From NCBI GenBank assembly GCA_049999805.1, contig JBNGIO010005955.1, forward strand, positions 1 to 25,364: a stretch of DNA of 25,364 nt, written 5' to 3'. The notes beneath the pieces were generated by a model. That model was not told where the DNA came from. It saw only the letters and a program-made list of their open reading frames with translations, and searched no databases. Within the stretch, counting starts at the first letter, position 1; every line of letters starts with the position of its first letter. Source of the DNA: Folioceros fuciformis (taxonomy: Eukaryota; Anthocerotophyta; Anthocerotopsida; Anthocerotales). The position numbers were made by a program, and so were the translations under genes. Shown here piece after piece: positions 9,369 through 18,078 of the stretch.

Positions 9369-10094
9369 CCAATTACGTAGCTCTGCTACCCCATTAAGCA
9401 TCTCGACATCAGTGCGCTGCAATGCATGATTGGCTGGCAGCCACCTCCTAGCTCCCAAGTAAACTTCTTTTTGAAGTTGAGTCGCCCACCAAGAAGGTAG
9501 GTCCTCCCAACACTCAAAGCAGGCTCTCACTCCTTTCGCTTGGAAGCCACTCAATGTACTAATATCTAGGTAATCTACAAATGTGTGCAAAATTGCAGCA
9601 CGCGACCAGAAGTGACCCCTTGGGTTGTGTTCCGCTATGGCAAAGTCCTCTTTGGGAATGCCCGTCCATAATTCCCTCAACTCCTCCAGCAATGGCTCCA
9701 TATGTGTATCAAAAATTGGGACAATGTGCGGCCCAGGAATTATCAATGGCATAATAATGTTATCTGCCTTAGTGCTCAACCATGGGGGCATGTTCTACAC
9801 AAACAGCATAGCTAGCCAAATGGAGCATGTCGATGACTTGTGGCCAGATGGGTTGAACCCGTATGTGGAAAAGACAAGCCTAACATTTTGAGGATCATCT
9901 TTGACATTGTCAACCTCATCAAGAGCAGCCCAAGTTGGAGTGTCTGCCATAATGGCCATGGATCCATCTGAGCTACACATCTCAACATGGGAAGTTCATC
10001 AGCTTTGCTTTAACTGGATCTCTGAATATTCGAGCTAGGAGTTCCTTCAAAGGAAAATGCCACATCACCTTCTTTGAGACAGTTACAAATGCCA
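9369..10094 (-). pseudogene. CACTA-type tnp2 transposase fragment
   Basis: Minus-strand reading matches the core of the plant tnp2 transposase family of CACTA (En/Spm) elements. In order: KKVMWHFPLKELLARIFRD, then after a frameshift near 9985 DGSMAIMADTPTW, DPQNVRLVFSTYGFNPSGH, a TAG at 9795-9797, then MPPWLSTKADNIIMPLIIPG, MEPLLEELRELW, LSGFQAKGVRACFECWED and GARRWLPANHALQR. The family's TDGFNPFG box, believed to hold a catalytic Asp, reads TYGFNPSG here, so that Asp is lost. The paired-Cys and HRRFLPxNH-like features survive. Both ends are broken: the right by the A' LTR at 10095, the left by fusion to copia RT at about 9369. No CACTA termini were found nearby. Confidence 0.82.
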
Positions 10095-10557
10095 TGCGGA
10101 AGCGTCTTGCATCAAGCAGATGCTTTACTAAGAAGGAGAAACAATCAACTAAGGTTTAGGTTCATAGGTGGGCTTTTAAAGGGTTACGAAGGGTTGTGTC
10201 CTTCCGCTAGCTTACTAGTTAACTAACTACATTTAAAGCTAAGGCCTAGTTAGACTAACCAACGTGGTATAGAACCAACGTGGTTTGCTTTTTCTTCTAA
10301 CCCTCCCTCTCAAACATGTTGCGGGTTGCTGTTATCTAAGAGCTCCATTAGACAAAAGGAGATCACTCTTGTTGTAGTTTAGCTTCTAGCCTTGCTCATT
10401 TCGGCTATCACCTAGAGTCGGTCAAACTGCCTCGCGGTGAGCTTGTAGTGTACAGCAGCTCGTGGAGAAGAACACCACTCTTTTGACCAGAAAAGAGTAA
10501 GCTTTCTCCAACATCTTACAACTCCTAGTGACGGAACAAAAACGGATAGCCCCACCA
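10095..10557 (-). repeat. LTR of copia copy A'
   Basis: About 463 bp is homologous end to end to 21738-22196. Both begin TGCGGAAGCGTCTTGCATCA and end CCACCA or CACCA on the plus strand, giving TG...CA ends. Shared interior blocks include GGTTCATAGGTGGGCTT, CTAGTTAACTAACTAC, CTCCCTCTCA and ACAAAAGGAGA. The internal side continues into sequence matching the pol end of A, so this is the 3' LTR of a minus-strand element. It abuts the tnp2 fragment on the left. The exact outer boundary could shift by a few bases, because ATGC-like sequence precedes both copies. Confidence 0.8.
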
Positions 10558-11640
10558 AATGAGCGACCTAAATCGTACAGTATCTACAGTCTACCATTCC
10601 AATGACCACTTTTCTGAGAAAGCCAAATAATCATATTCATCAACGATTGCCAACAACTCCACTCAGCTGCTTTAGGATTGTAACCCTTTGAAAGCGTTAG
10701 TAGAACTCCCTCTGCAGCAGAGATAATCTGCATGTCTTCAGAGGTAGTGAAGTTGGCTTGTTGAACTCCTTTTTTCTATTCCATAGGTGCCTTTAGAACA
10801 CCATGTACCGCACCAACATAACGGGGCACCATGATTCTGATAGAAAGTTCACCGGTACTCCTCGTCATGGCTTGTTCATCTTCCCCCTCTCGAGCGTAAA
10901 CTATGAACATTGAAAACGCTTGAGGTGAAGAAGCCAATTATAAAGAGCAGTGCAACTAGCATCCAGAACATGGAAGTATGAGAAGAGCATTACCACGGTA
11001 TGATCTCCCTCTAAATGGACCATCTAACAAGATCGATGCCACTAGATTAGTAAGGCAACAACTGTAAGAACAAATCTGCCCACGAAATGTACAAGACATG
11101 ACGCGGACGACCGCATGCAAGATCGGGTAGAGAAGACAATCTCCCTGGCCGAAATCAAGCGGAACGTGTCGTCTTGCAAGACTTGTTCTACGAAGATGAT
11201 ATCTTTCACCATGATGTGAACATGTGTCTATGGCTACAGTTGTGCACTAATGCCGCAAAAGCAATTAGCCACAGATCCTTTAGACAGAAACCACCAAACA
11301 CAAAGTTAGAGCACGAGGTCGGGTTGATCGAGATACTGGGTCTTGGCCTTGGAGACGACGGCAGCATTCTCCATCCCGGGCTCCTGGCGGGCCTCACCAG
11401 CCTGTTTCTTCCTACACTCTCTCTCCCAATGCCCAGGTATCTGACACCAATGACATGTCCCCTCTTGCTTAGGAGACTTGGAAGAACCTGAAGATCTCTG
11501 AGAGCTCCTGTTTTTATTTTGTGGTGACCTACCGTTGGTCACGAACATGACCCTTTCGCCCCCGTATTGAGATGTGCCAACATTGAACCTTGCAGCCTCC
11601 TCTTGCAGGAGAATGTGGAATGCAGGTTTTTGGCAAGTAC
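10558..11640 (-). mobile_element. Internally deleted remnant of copia copy A'
   Basis: The internal part shows colinear patches of similarity to element A: the pol end next to the LTR (10558-10610), the linker between integrase and RT (10844-10916 matching 24060-24126, including CTTGTTCATCTTCCCCCTCT and TTGAGGTGAAGAAGCCAA), and the gag zinc-knuckle region (about 11300-11600 matching the end of A). About 1 kb separates the LTR from gag, against about 3.1 kb in A, so roughly 2 kb of pol has been lost. Sequence between the patches (about 10917-11290) is not recognisable. No 5' LTR was found to the right. Confidence 0.75.
11306..11600 (-). pseudogene. A' copia gag, nucleocapsid end
   Basis: The minus-strand frame contains the CCHC knuckle CHWCQIPGHWERECRKK, preceded by basic Ser/Arg/Lys-rich sequence (MFVTNGRSPQNKNR) and followed by AGEARQEPG and VVSKAK. 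It aligns in order with the gag of element A (CNWCKAQGHWEQECRKK, then AGEPKRDT and VVTKAR). In copia this segment binds the RNA genome inside virus-like particles. The gag start, capsid and following protease are missing or unrecognisable. The frame closes soon after at about 11306. Confidence 0.82.
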
Positions 11641-12031
11641 TCGCAGTAGGTAGGGAGCGGCTAATAACATTTTTAGTTTTGTTTGGTCTTGGTTTGGTAG
11701 GTTAGATGAGTGGTGATAATAAGGGGTAGTATTATAAAGAAGTTACTTTCTTTGGGATGGCTACCTATAGGGAGGTATGCCCATGTAGGGAGGATATCTC
11801 TGTGGGAGGTAGTACCCAAATAAGAAATATAGTTGTGAAGGGCAAGCTACCTACAGAAAAGGGGACACCTATGTAGGGTATCTATTAAGGGCAGTTACTA
11901 CATATAGAAGTATACCTACGACAAGAGGGTATTTAAAGGGGTCCCTACCTAAGGTGTACCATCAACGAAGGTTGCTCACCTCCACGTAGGGAACTACATC
12001 TACCTACATAGCGGGGAATAAGGAAGTAGTT
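11641..12031. other. Non-coding stretch with recurrent CTACCTA/TAGGGAGGTA words
   Basis: There is no long ORF. Words of the type TAGGGAGG, GTAGGG, CTACCTA and TACCTAC occur many times on both strands (for example near 11762, 11788, 11850, 11950 and 12001). GGTATTTAAAGGGG at 11929-11942 resembles a TATA box on the plus strand, about 100 bp before a plus-strand ORF. This could be a promoter or an LTR, but no matching partner was seen. Confidence 0.4.
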
Positions 12032-12690
12032 GTGCGACAAGACACCTTCGCCGGGGACCTACTTGTTGTAACCAAGCGGACTCAAAAAGAGAGAAAGGGC
12101 TTTGCTGTGGTGAGAGCCATAGGGAGAAACGGTGCAAGGGACGTGAAATCAGCTGCACAGAAGTTGGGAGCAGTTGCCTACGAAGGTAGGGGTATAACCT
12201 GCATAAAGGAGGGCAACCGACATTCTTGGGGTTTTGTTCCATCAACTATGGCGCGGACCTCCAACAATACTCAAGTGGGTTCCGGTAGTAGGGGACGACC
12301 CATGAGGGCAGCCAGCTCTCCCCGAACCAATGTTCCGTCCTTTTCTTGCTTGGGGGCTAACTGAACTCAAGGGATTTGATAAACCTACGGACTTGGGCAT
12401 GTGACGCAAACATCCAGCTTGAATGGATATATGGCAGACACTGGTCGTATGTTCATGAAGGCTCGGTGAAGGAGTGCTATGCCAACCTATAGCAATCGAA
12501 GGAGGAGTTGGAAGCCCTACCTGAACGAAACGCGAGGACTGACCCTCGGTGTTGGACTGTCTGGAGCATCCGACAGGTGTACGGCAGGTCGGAAGAGGAG
12601 AGCGATGGTATTGGGATTCTGGATAAAACCATAGATGGGCAGAGGTCGCCCAGCACCACTATAAAGAAACAAGAAGCAAAGATAGCCTAG
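12032..12690 (+). pseudogene. Unrecognised broken ORF interrupted by an LTR end
   Basis: One frame runs 12032-12363 (110 codons), containing MARTSNNTQVGSGSRGRPM from an ATG at 12248, which may be the better start. A second frame then runs from about 12364 to 12690: NLRTWACDANIQLEWIYGRH, WSYVHEGSVKECYANL, a TAG, then SKEELEALPERNARTDP and WSIRQVYGRSEEESDGIG. Charge and composition look like real protein, so a single gene with one frameshift and one amber stop is plausible. I do not recognise it. A TATA-like box lies upstream at about 11930. The last 30 bases belong to an LTR-like arm starting at 12660, which truncates whatever came next. Confidence 0.3.
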
Positions 12691-12802
12691 CAGGAATAAT
12701 CAGAATAATGTCAAAATTGTCATTAAATACATATATCACGACTGTTCATTGTCAACCCTAATCCACATATGTCTACCCATAACTTGTCGATAAATAACCT
12801 AT
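12660..12802 (-). repeat. Left arm of a 143-bp inverted repeat (LTR end)
   Basis: The reverse complement of this arm matches 13146-13288 with four mismatches by eye (139 of 143). Identity stops exactly at the position where the other arm meets its primer-binding site, so this looks like the 3' end of the same kind of LTR pointing left. Its outer flank GTGGTGCTGGGC (minus strand) is not a primer site, so it may be a 3' or solo LTR rather than a 5' LTR. Confidence 0.8.
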
Positions 12803-12803
12803 G

Positions 12804-12834
12804 TTGAGTTATCGAGCTCTATATGAGCTAAACT
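12804..12834. repeat. Imperfect hairpin beside the left LTR arm
   Basis: GAGTTATCGAGCTC, TATAT and GAGCTAAACTC can pair as two stacked stems (GAGTT with AACTC, GAGCTC with GAGCT) around a TATAT loop. It lies just outside the 143-bp repeat and before the gap. Function is unknown. Confidence 0.4.
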
Positions 12835-12848
12835 CATGTGGTGTTAGT

Positions 12849-12858
12849 NNNNNNNNNN
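12849..12858. other. 10-N assembly gap between the inverted LTR ends
   Basis: Ten N sit between the two inverted 143-bp arms. Inverted repeats commonly break or collapse assemblies, so the true distance and orientation across this point are not secure. Confidence 0.95.
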
Positions 12859-13145
12859 CCCTGTGGTAGGTATACGTCTCATACATAATTAACCCCCAGT
12901 TTGGCTTTACTCCTTAAGTCACTCTCCAAAGGAAGTGGAGGAAAGCATTGCTGAAATATAAGGTGCGTTGATAGTTCACCAATCTGAGAACCACCTTAGT
13001 GAACAACCACCATTTGAGCTCCTTGATCCTCTCAATCCTCCACCCGTTCTTGGTTCTTGCTAGCTCCCCTCCCAACAGTAATTCTAATGCTCCAGATGGT
13101 AGGGTGGTTGTTAACGAGGGGGGGGGGTGAAACCTTAGCCTATGT
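12859..13145. other. Spacer between gap and right LTR arm; no gene seen
   Basis: About 290 bp without a meaningful ORF. It holds a run of ten G at 13118-13127. It may be the upstream part of the LTR whose 3' end is 13146-13288, but nothing on the other side of the gap matches it. Confidence 0.5.
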
Positions 13146-13288
13146 ATAGGTTATTTATCGACAAGTTATGGGTAGACATATGTGGATTAGGGTTGACAAT
13201 GAACAGTTGTGATATATGTATTTAAAGACAATTTTGACATTATTCTGACTATTCCTGCTAGGCTATCTTTGCTCCTTGTTTCTTTATA
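13146..13288 (+). repeat. Right arm of the 143-bp inverted repeat (LTR 3' end)
   Basis: It is the near-identical inverted partner of 12660-12802. The arm ends TCTTTATA at 13288, directly followed by a copia-type primer-binding site, so it is the end of a plus-strand 5' LTR. TGTATAGG at 13143 could be the LTR start, which would make it a very short LTR of about 146 bp as in TRIM elements. A longer LTR running left is also possible. Confidence 0.75.
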
Positions 13289-13300
13289 TGGTATCAAAGC
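13289..13300 (+). promoter_or_regulatory. Primer-binding site (tRNA-iMet type)
   Basis: TGGTATCAAAGC differs in one base from the TGGTATCAGAGC site typical of plant copia and TRIM elements, which is complementary to the 3' end of initiator tRNA-Met. It directly abuts the LTR end at 13288. Confidence 0.85.
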
Positions 13301-13336
13301 ATCTGATGCTCTGCACCTTGGGGAAAGCTTTGCATA

Positions 13337-13921
13337 ATGCCGAGGCGCAGGGGTTGTAGAGACTTGCGTCAAGGTGAATTATCCCCTGCACAAAATTACA
13401 ATCGGGGATTTCAGCCACGACCCAAAGCACCATTTCTTTTCGATACGGTGCTGGATCTCTACGAGCAACAATACCCCGCCCTCTGTCTACAGAAGTTTGT
13501 TGCAGAACACTCTCGAAGGACACCTTCTACTAGGTCAAGACCACTTGCAAGAGATTCGAACTCTGAAGTTGTGAGACCAGATTATTCTCAACGTTTTGCA
13601 ACAACGAAAGACACACCTGTAATCAATCCTCATACGGGCGTTCAGATTATTGCTAATAAAACAGAAGACTCTCTTACCCGTGTTGAGAAGGTGCTGTCCA
13701 CGATTTTACAAAATCAGGTCTTCCTCAAGAACAAGATTCACAGCCTAGATTCAGTGGCAAAGAGTGTTATTCTTTCCTGCAAAGACCAACTCTAGAAAGA
13801 CATAGGCAAAGTCATTGATCTGTTAAAGGATATGAACATCAGCCTATACGCTCTGGAACTTCTGCTGCTAGGGAGCAAGGCGATTCAGGCGCATCAACAT
13901 CTCTTATGCACCTGATCTGAA
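13337..13921 (+). pseudogene. Unrecognised ORF just after the primer-binding site
   Basis: An ATG 36 bp after the primer site opens a 152-codon frame. After a TAG at 13793-13795 the same frame continues 41 more codons to a TGA at 13919-13921. The N-terminus is basic (MPRRRGCRDLRQGE). The middle has VINPHTGVQIIANKTEDSL. The C-terminal part (VEKVLSTILQNQVFLKNKIH, and after the stop KDIGKVIDLLKDMNISLYAL) is hydrophobic-heptad-like, possibly a coiled coil. Position fits a gag-like product of the short-LTR element, but no capsid or zinc-knuckle motif is present and I do not recognise the family. One amber stop suggests decay or, less likely, readthrough. Confidence 0.45.
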
Positions 13922-14258
13922 TATGCACTATAGGCTTGGCATTGTTTGGGTCAGATCTGTCTTTGTGTGGCTCATTGGCTTGCTTTAGAGTGTCTGTTCA
14001 CAAGACAATGACACGTTGGTCAGGTTGACCTAACCGTTTAACTGAAATGCCATAAAAAAAAAGGAATAGTTTCTGTTTTAGGGTTTCTTGCATGAGGTGC
14101 AACGTTTCATGTTAGAATAAGAAGAAAAGGCTGAGGGGTTCAGCAGGGGTTGGGCATATCATCTAAACCAACCCAGGCTGACATTCTCATCATCTCTCCT
14201 ACATATTATGATTAGTCCCTAATTATGAGCTATACATTGATACATGAGTACTTAGCTT
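13922..14258. other. Probable 5' LTR region of copia P, boundaries not resolved
   Basis: About 340 bp without a gene lies directly upstream of the P primer site, where the 5' LTR must end. I could not identify the LTR start, because the P 3' LTR is outside the window and gives nothing to compare with. Confidence 0.4.
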
Positions 14259-14275
14259 TGTTACCAGAGCCATAG
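14259..14275 (+). promoter_or_regulatory. Primer-binding site of copia P, diverged
   Basis: TGTTACCAGAGCCATAG resembles the common plant copia site TGGTATCAGAGCCATGG, with a few changes. It lies 26 bp before the possible gag ATG at 14302, as expected. Confidence 0.7.
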
Positions 14276-14301
14276 CCCCCCCTACAACGTGATCAGTATT
14301 C

Positions 14302-14700
14302 ATGTCCATCGATTCGTTTTTGCACTCGCTGAATAATTCCTTTGCACAGCTTAGCCTACAACCACCAGTGGTTCCCATACCACCCGTTGTCCCGATACCA
14401 CCTGCATTCAAAGTAACCATGGCTATAACCACTCCGTCATTTACGTTTGAGTTAAAGGAAAAGAATAGGTTTAAGGGCAATGGCTATCCTATCTGGCGAG
14501 TGAGAATGAAAGCAACCTTACTTGCCCGTGGTGTTTGGAGCACAGTCGATGGGACTTATGCTCAACCAAACCAAAACGTTGTCCTGCCTCCTGATCTAGA
14601 TGATATTGCCAAGTGGAACCAACAGAATGCGATTGCTGTTGCTCTGCTCATTAACGGACTTGATGCAGATCTCGTCCCTGATGTCGAGTACCTCGACTAA
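14302..14700 (+). pseudogene. Copia P gag, N-terminal part
   Basis: The frame encodes the start of a copia Gag polyprotein. FELKEKNRFKGNGYPIWRVRM, LARGVWSTVDGT and AIALLINGL-like residues (AIAVALLINGLDADLV) are typical of the N-terminal gag_pre/UBN2-type region that builds the virus-like particle. Two starts are possible: ATG at 14302, which includes a repeated PPVVPI segment, and ATG at 14419, which gives the more usual compact N-terminus MAITTPSF. The frame ends with VEYLD and a TAA that lies at the edge of the inserted gypsy LTR, so the stop is created by the insertion. The protein resumes after 18750, with some tens of residues missing. Confidence 0.85.
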
Positions 14701-15137
14701 GTAACGCCCCCAAGGAAGCAACGGCCTCAAATCTCGTCTATTCACTCCGCAGCGCTCCACTTACAAATCACTCACTCCCTCTCTCACGACTCAGCACTAG
14801 GCTCCAAGTAGCCCGTCGTCCACTGACGACTCGCAGACCACCTCCTCTAGGTGCTGCTCTTTATTCAAGATACTTACAAAAGAGTTTGGCGATCTACGCC
14901 CCACTGGCTACTGCCCTAGACTCAATCTGACAAGCTTGCTCTTCAAGCCCTCCACAGCTATGCCTCAAGGCTAGACTTCTCACTATCTGCCTCTCTCCCT
15001 CTGTCTCTCTGTGTATCAGTGTATCACAGTATATCCTTAAGACCCTAACATTGGCCTATTTATACTCCACAGCTAAGCCACTGCTAAAGCTGGGAATGAT
15101 ACACACCACTCATCTCACAATACTAGTGGTCATTACA
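14700..15137 (-). repeat. 3' LTR of gypsy G
   Basis: Read on the minus strand it starts TGTAATGACCAC directly after a purine-rich tract and ends GGGGGCGTTAC. The ends are near-inverted (TGTAATG versus CGTTACT), with the terminal CA apparently mutated. A TATA box (GTATAAATAGG) lies at 15055-15066 and a polyadenylation signal AATAAA at 14860-14865, in the order expected for U3-R-U5. The plus-strand ORF at 15051-15302 overlaps it by chance. Confidence 0.82.
15055..15066 (-). promoter_or_regulatory. TATA box of the gypsy G LTR
   Basis: The minus strand reads GAGTATAAATAGG, a good match to a plant TATA box, about 70 bp into the LTR. AATAAA follows about 190 bp downstream at 14860-14865. Confidence 0.75.
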
Positions 15138-15154
15138 ACTCCATCCTTCTTAGG
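15138..15154 (-). promoter_or_regulatory. Polypurine tract of gypsy G
   Basis: The minus strand reads CCTAAGAAGGATGGAGT immediately before the LTR start TGTAATGACC. It is mostly purine, with position and composition expected for plus-strand priming. Confidence 0.7.
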
Positions 15155-15305
15155 AGGATTTTCCTGGAACACACATCTTGTTTCCAAAGGCAGCAAGAAG
15201 CATACTTGCTTCTTCATCAAGACAACTCTAGATTTAGCTTTCACCTTTCTACTTTTAACTTTCACCTTGTTTCACTTGTGCCATTACTCTCTCCCGCACT
15301 AGGAA

Positions 15306-16680
15306 GATGTCATTGCCCTCAATGACTTGCAGTATAACGTGAGATCATCCATGATCCTTGTTGCACATCTTGAAGTGAAACCCAAACAGGATGTGCAAAA
15401 TCACGAAGCCTTACTAGATACTCTCGAACATTACTACGGCCAGAAGGCACTTCTCTTTCTGCTAGGAATTCAACAATCTCCTACAGACTATGGTTATATT
15501 GAACCAGGATAACATAGTCTTTCCTGTTCATGTCTTCATTCTCTTTCGAAATCACAAACGGTTTCAGCAAAGAGACATGAAACACATCATGAGAGAAGAT
15601 CCAATTAGGCAGTTGTAGTTTTTAAGCCACATTCCCAATGCGCTTCAGAACTACAAAAGGACCTCCATACTTAGGCCTTAACTTTGGGGACAATCCTTGA
15701 GGTACTGGGAAGTGCTTCAACCTTACCCAAACTTTGTCACCCACTTGAAATTCTGCCTCTTTCCTGTGCCTATCAGCAAACTTCTTTTGCTTGTCTTGAG
15801 CTTTGGCCAAAATCCTCTTAGCAATTTCATGTCTAGCGCTCAACTGCTCAATAAATTCACGTGGTTCTCTTGCTGTTGTCTCAAACACGCCAGCATTCAA
15901 CATAGAAACTACGTCCATTGCTTCGTTACCTATCATCTGAAAAGGTGTATAGCCTATGGAGCTATGTACAGTATTGTTATAACAAAACTCTGCATCCTCA
16001 AGATGATTACTCCAGTTCCTCTGGTCCATCTGTACATAGTGTCGTAAGTATTCCTCTTGGATTCTGTTTACCCTTTCTGTAGATCCATCTGTATCAGGGT
16101 GATATGTTGTGCTTAAACATAGTTGTACTCCCAAGCTCTTCATAAGCTGTTGCCAAATTTCCGCTGTGAATTTGGGGTCTCTATCACTCACAATTTGCAT
16201 AGGCAATCCATGTAACACATAGATATGCTTCTTAAACAATTGAGCAACTTCTGAAGCCTTCACTTGCTTCTTCGTGGGGATAAAGTGTGCTTGCTTGCTG
16301 AACCTATCAACAACTATCATGATAGCTGTGTATCCATTACTAGGTGGCAATGGCATAACAAAATCCATTGATATGCTCTTCCAAGGTCCACTTGGAATAG
16401 GTAGGGGTTGCAACAAACCTCGTGGATTTGTCTGCTCTACCTTATCCTACTAACAGTCTACACAAGACTTCACATACTCTACAGTATGTTTGTACATTTC
16501 AGGCCAATAAAACAGCTTCTTCAACTTCTCATAAGTCGTATCAATTCCCCGATGACCAGCACTTGGCACATCGTGACATTCTGCAAGCAACTTTTTTCTC
16601 AACTCTTGAGAATCAGGAATCACAATCCTGTTTTGCTTGAACAGTAATAAGCCATTTCTAAGCTTGTCTTGCATTTAGTC
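15306..16680 (-). pseudogene. Gypsy G integrase with chromodomain-like tail
   Basis: Reading on the minus strand: H2C2 zinc-binding region (HDVPSAGHRGIDTTY, WPEMYKHTVEYVKSCVDC), two adjacent in-frame TAG codons at 16447-16452, then the catalytic core SISMDFVMPLPPSNG, IVVDRFSKQAHFIP, IVSDRDPKFTAEIW, and DGSTERVNRIQEEYLRHYVQ. The Asp, Asp and Glu of the DDE triad are all present. GDKVWVRLKHFP, LRPKYGGPF and FHVSLLKP mark the C-terminal region. After a stop near 15620 and another shift, EIVEFLAEREVPSG and REYLVRLRDFAHPVW look like a degenerate chromodomain, which in chromoviruses guides insertion to marked chromatin. The frame ends near 15335. Confidence 0.88.
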
Positions 16681-16684
16681 GCAG

Positions 16685-18078
16685 CTAATTAGAAAAGAAG
16701 CTTGTACTTACATTATTTGTGTACAACACAAAAGGTCTTCCAAGAAGATAGTGTCTCCAAATCTTGAGACAATTGATGACGGCTGTCATCTCCTTCTCAT
16801 ATGTGGGGTATTTCCTCTCATGTTCATTCAACTTTCTTGATTCGTAAGCCACTGGCCTACCTTCTTGCATAAGCACTCCTCCAATAGCTGTATCCGACGC
16901 ATCAGTATATACTTCTATATGTTTCTTTGGATCATAGATTGCTAATACTGGGGTAGTGCTGAGTTTCAACTTGAGAAACTCGAATGCCCTTTGCTATTCC
17001 TCATTCCACTTCCAAGTCTTCGCCTTCTTCAAGAGATCAGTTAATGGGGCGGCAATTTTGGCAAACATCGGTACAAATCTTCTGTACACGATAGTCAATC
17101 CCAAAAACATACGCACTTCATGCACATTGCTTGGCAGCAGCCAACTTTATATGGCTTTTACCTTATCAAGATCTATCCTGATCCATCAGCAGAGACAATG
17201 AATCCAAGGAAGTCTATTTCTTCCTTAACAAAGTCACACTTTGTTATAGCTAAGAACAAAGAATTTTCCCTTAACCTTTCCAACACTTTCCTCAAGTGTT
17301 GGACATGCTCCTCTAAGATAGAACTGAATATCAAAATGTCATCCAAGTAGATCACAACACACTCATCCAATAGATCTCCAAATATTGTATTCATAAGAGT
17401 CTGAAATATGGCTGGTGCGTTAGTGAGTCCAAATGGCATGACTAGAAATTCAAAAGATCCATACCTTGTCATACAAGCAGTTTTGTATTCATGTCCTTCT
17501 GCGATGTGAATCTGGTAATAACCAGCCATCAAATCCAGTCTGGTAAAATACTTAGCACCTTTCAACCTGTCAAACATATCATCCATCCTTGGCAAAGGAT
17601 AGAAATTCTTGATTGTTATCTGATTGAGTGCTCGGTAATCCAAGCATAATCTTAATCCTCCATTCTTCTTTCGCATAAACAATACTGGCGCACCAAATGG
17701 GGATTTTGAGACTCTAACATAGCCTTTGGCTGACATTTGTCTCTTCAACTCTTGAAGCTCATCTAGCGACAATCTATATGACGCTCTTGATGGCGGTAAA
17801 CTTCCTGGCTTTAGATCAATTTCATGATCTACAAATCTTCTCTGAGGCAAAGAAGGTAACTCAGTAGACATTAAGTCTTTAAACTCATCTAAGACGGCCT
17901 GTATCTCCTTTGGAATCTTTGGTTGCTTCTGAGACTCCATCTCAAGACCATCTTCTAGTCCTTGCAACACCAACAAATAGAGTTCCTCTCCATTTTTAAC
18001 ACGACGCTTGAGCTCTTTCTTAGAGATGACTTCTTCAATCTTGTGCCCAAGCTGATGCTCAAGAACTGCACAACTCAC
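16685..18078 (-). pseudogene. Gypsy G reverse transcriptase and RNase H
   Basis: RT lies at 18078-17173: VDHEIDLKPGSLPPSRASYR, KSPFGAPVLFMRKKNGGLRL, YRALNQITIKNFYPLPRMDD, FTRLDLMAGYYQI, MPFGLTNAPAIFQTLMN and the catalytic VIYLDDILIFS (YLDD at 17338-17349), all well kept. A frameshift at about 17170 and a TAA follow. RT thumb and connection sequence (NVHEVRMFLGLTIVYRRFVP) continues in another frame with a TAG at 16994-16996. RNase H follows with IEVYTDASDTAIGGVL and KYPTYEKEMTAVINCLKIWR. It stops after VLYTNNVSTSFF, where the rest of RNase H and the linker to integrase are deleted. Confidence 0.9.

Noticed and set aside
13337-13795. Start of copia P gag
   Set aside because: P has its own primer site at 14259 and a typical gag start at 14302 or 14419. 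This ORF has its own primer site at 13289 and no copia gag motif.
13793-13795. Programmed TAG readthrough in the unknown ORF
   Set aside because: Amber stops are common throughout the decayed elements here, so ordinary mutation is the simpler explanation.
15051-15302. 83-codon plus-strand ORF
   Set aside because: It overlaps the TATA box and start of the gypsy G LTR, so it is chance reading of an LTR.
15327-15512. 61-codon plus-strand ORF, considered as part of copia P gag
   Set aside because: It is antisense to the chromodomain-like tail of gypsy G and does not resemble gag.
15697-17350. Plus-strand ORFs of 72 to 116 codons
   Set aside because: Antisense shadows of the gypsy integrase and reverse transcriptase.
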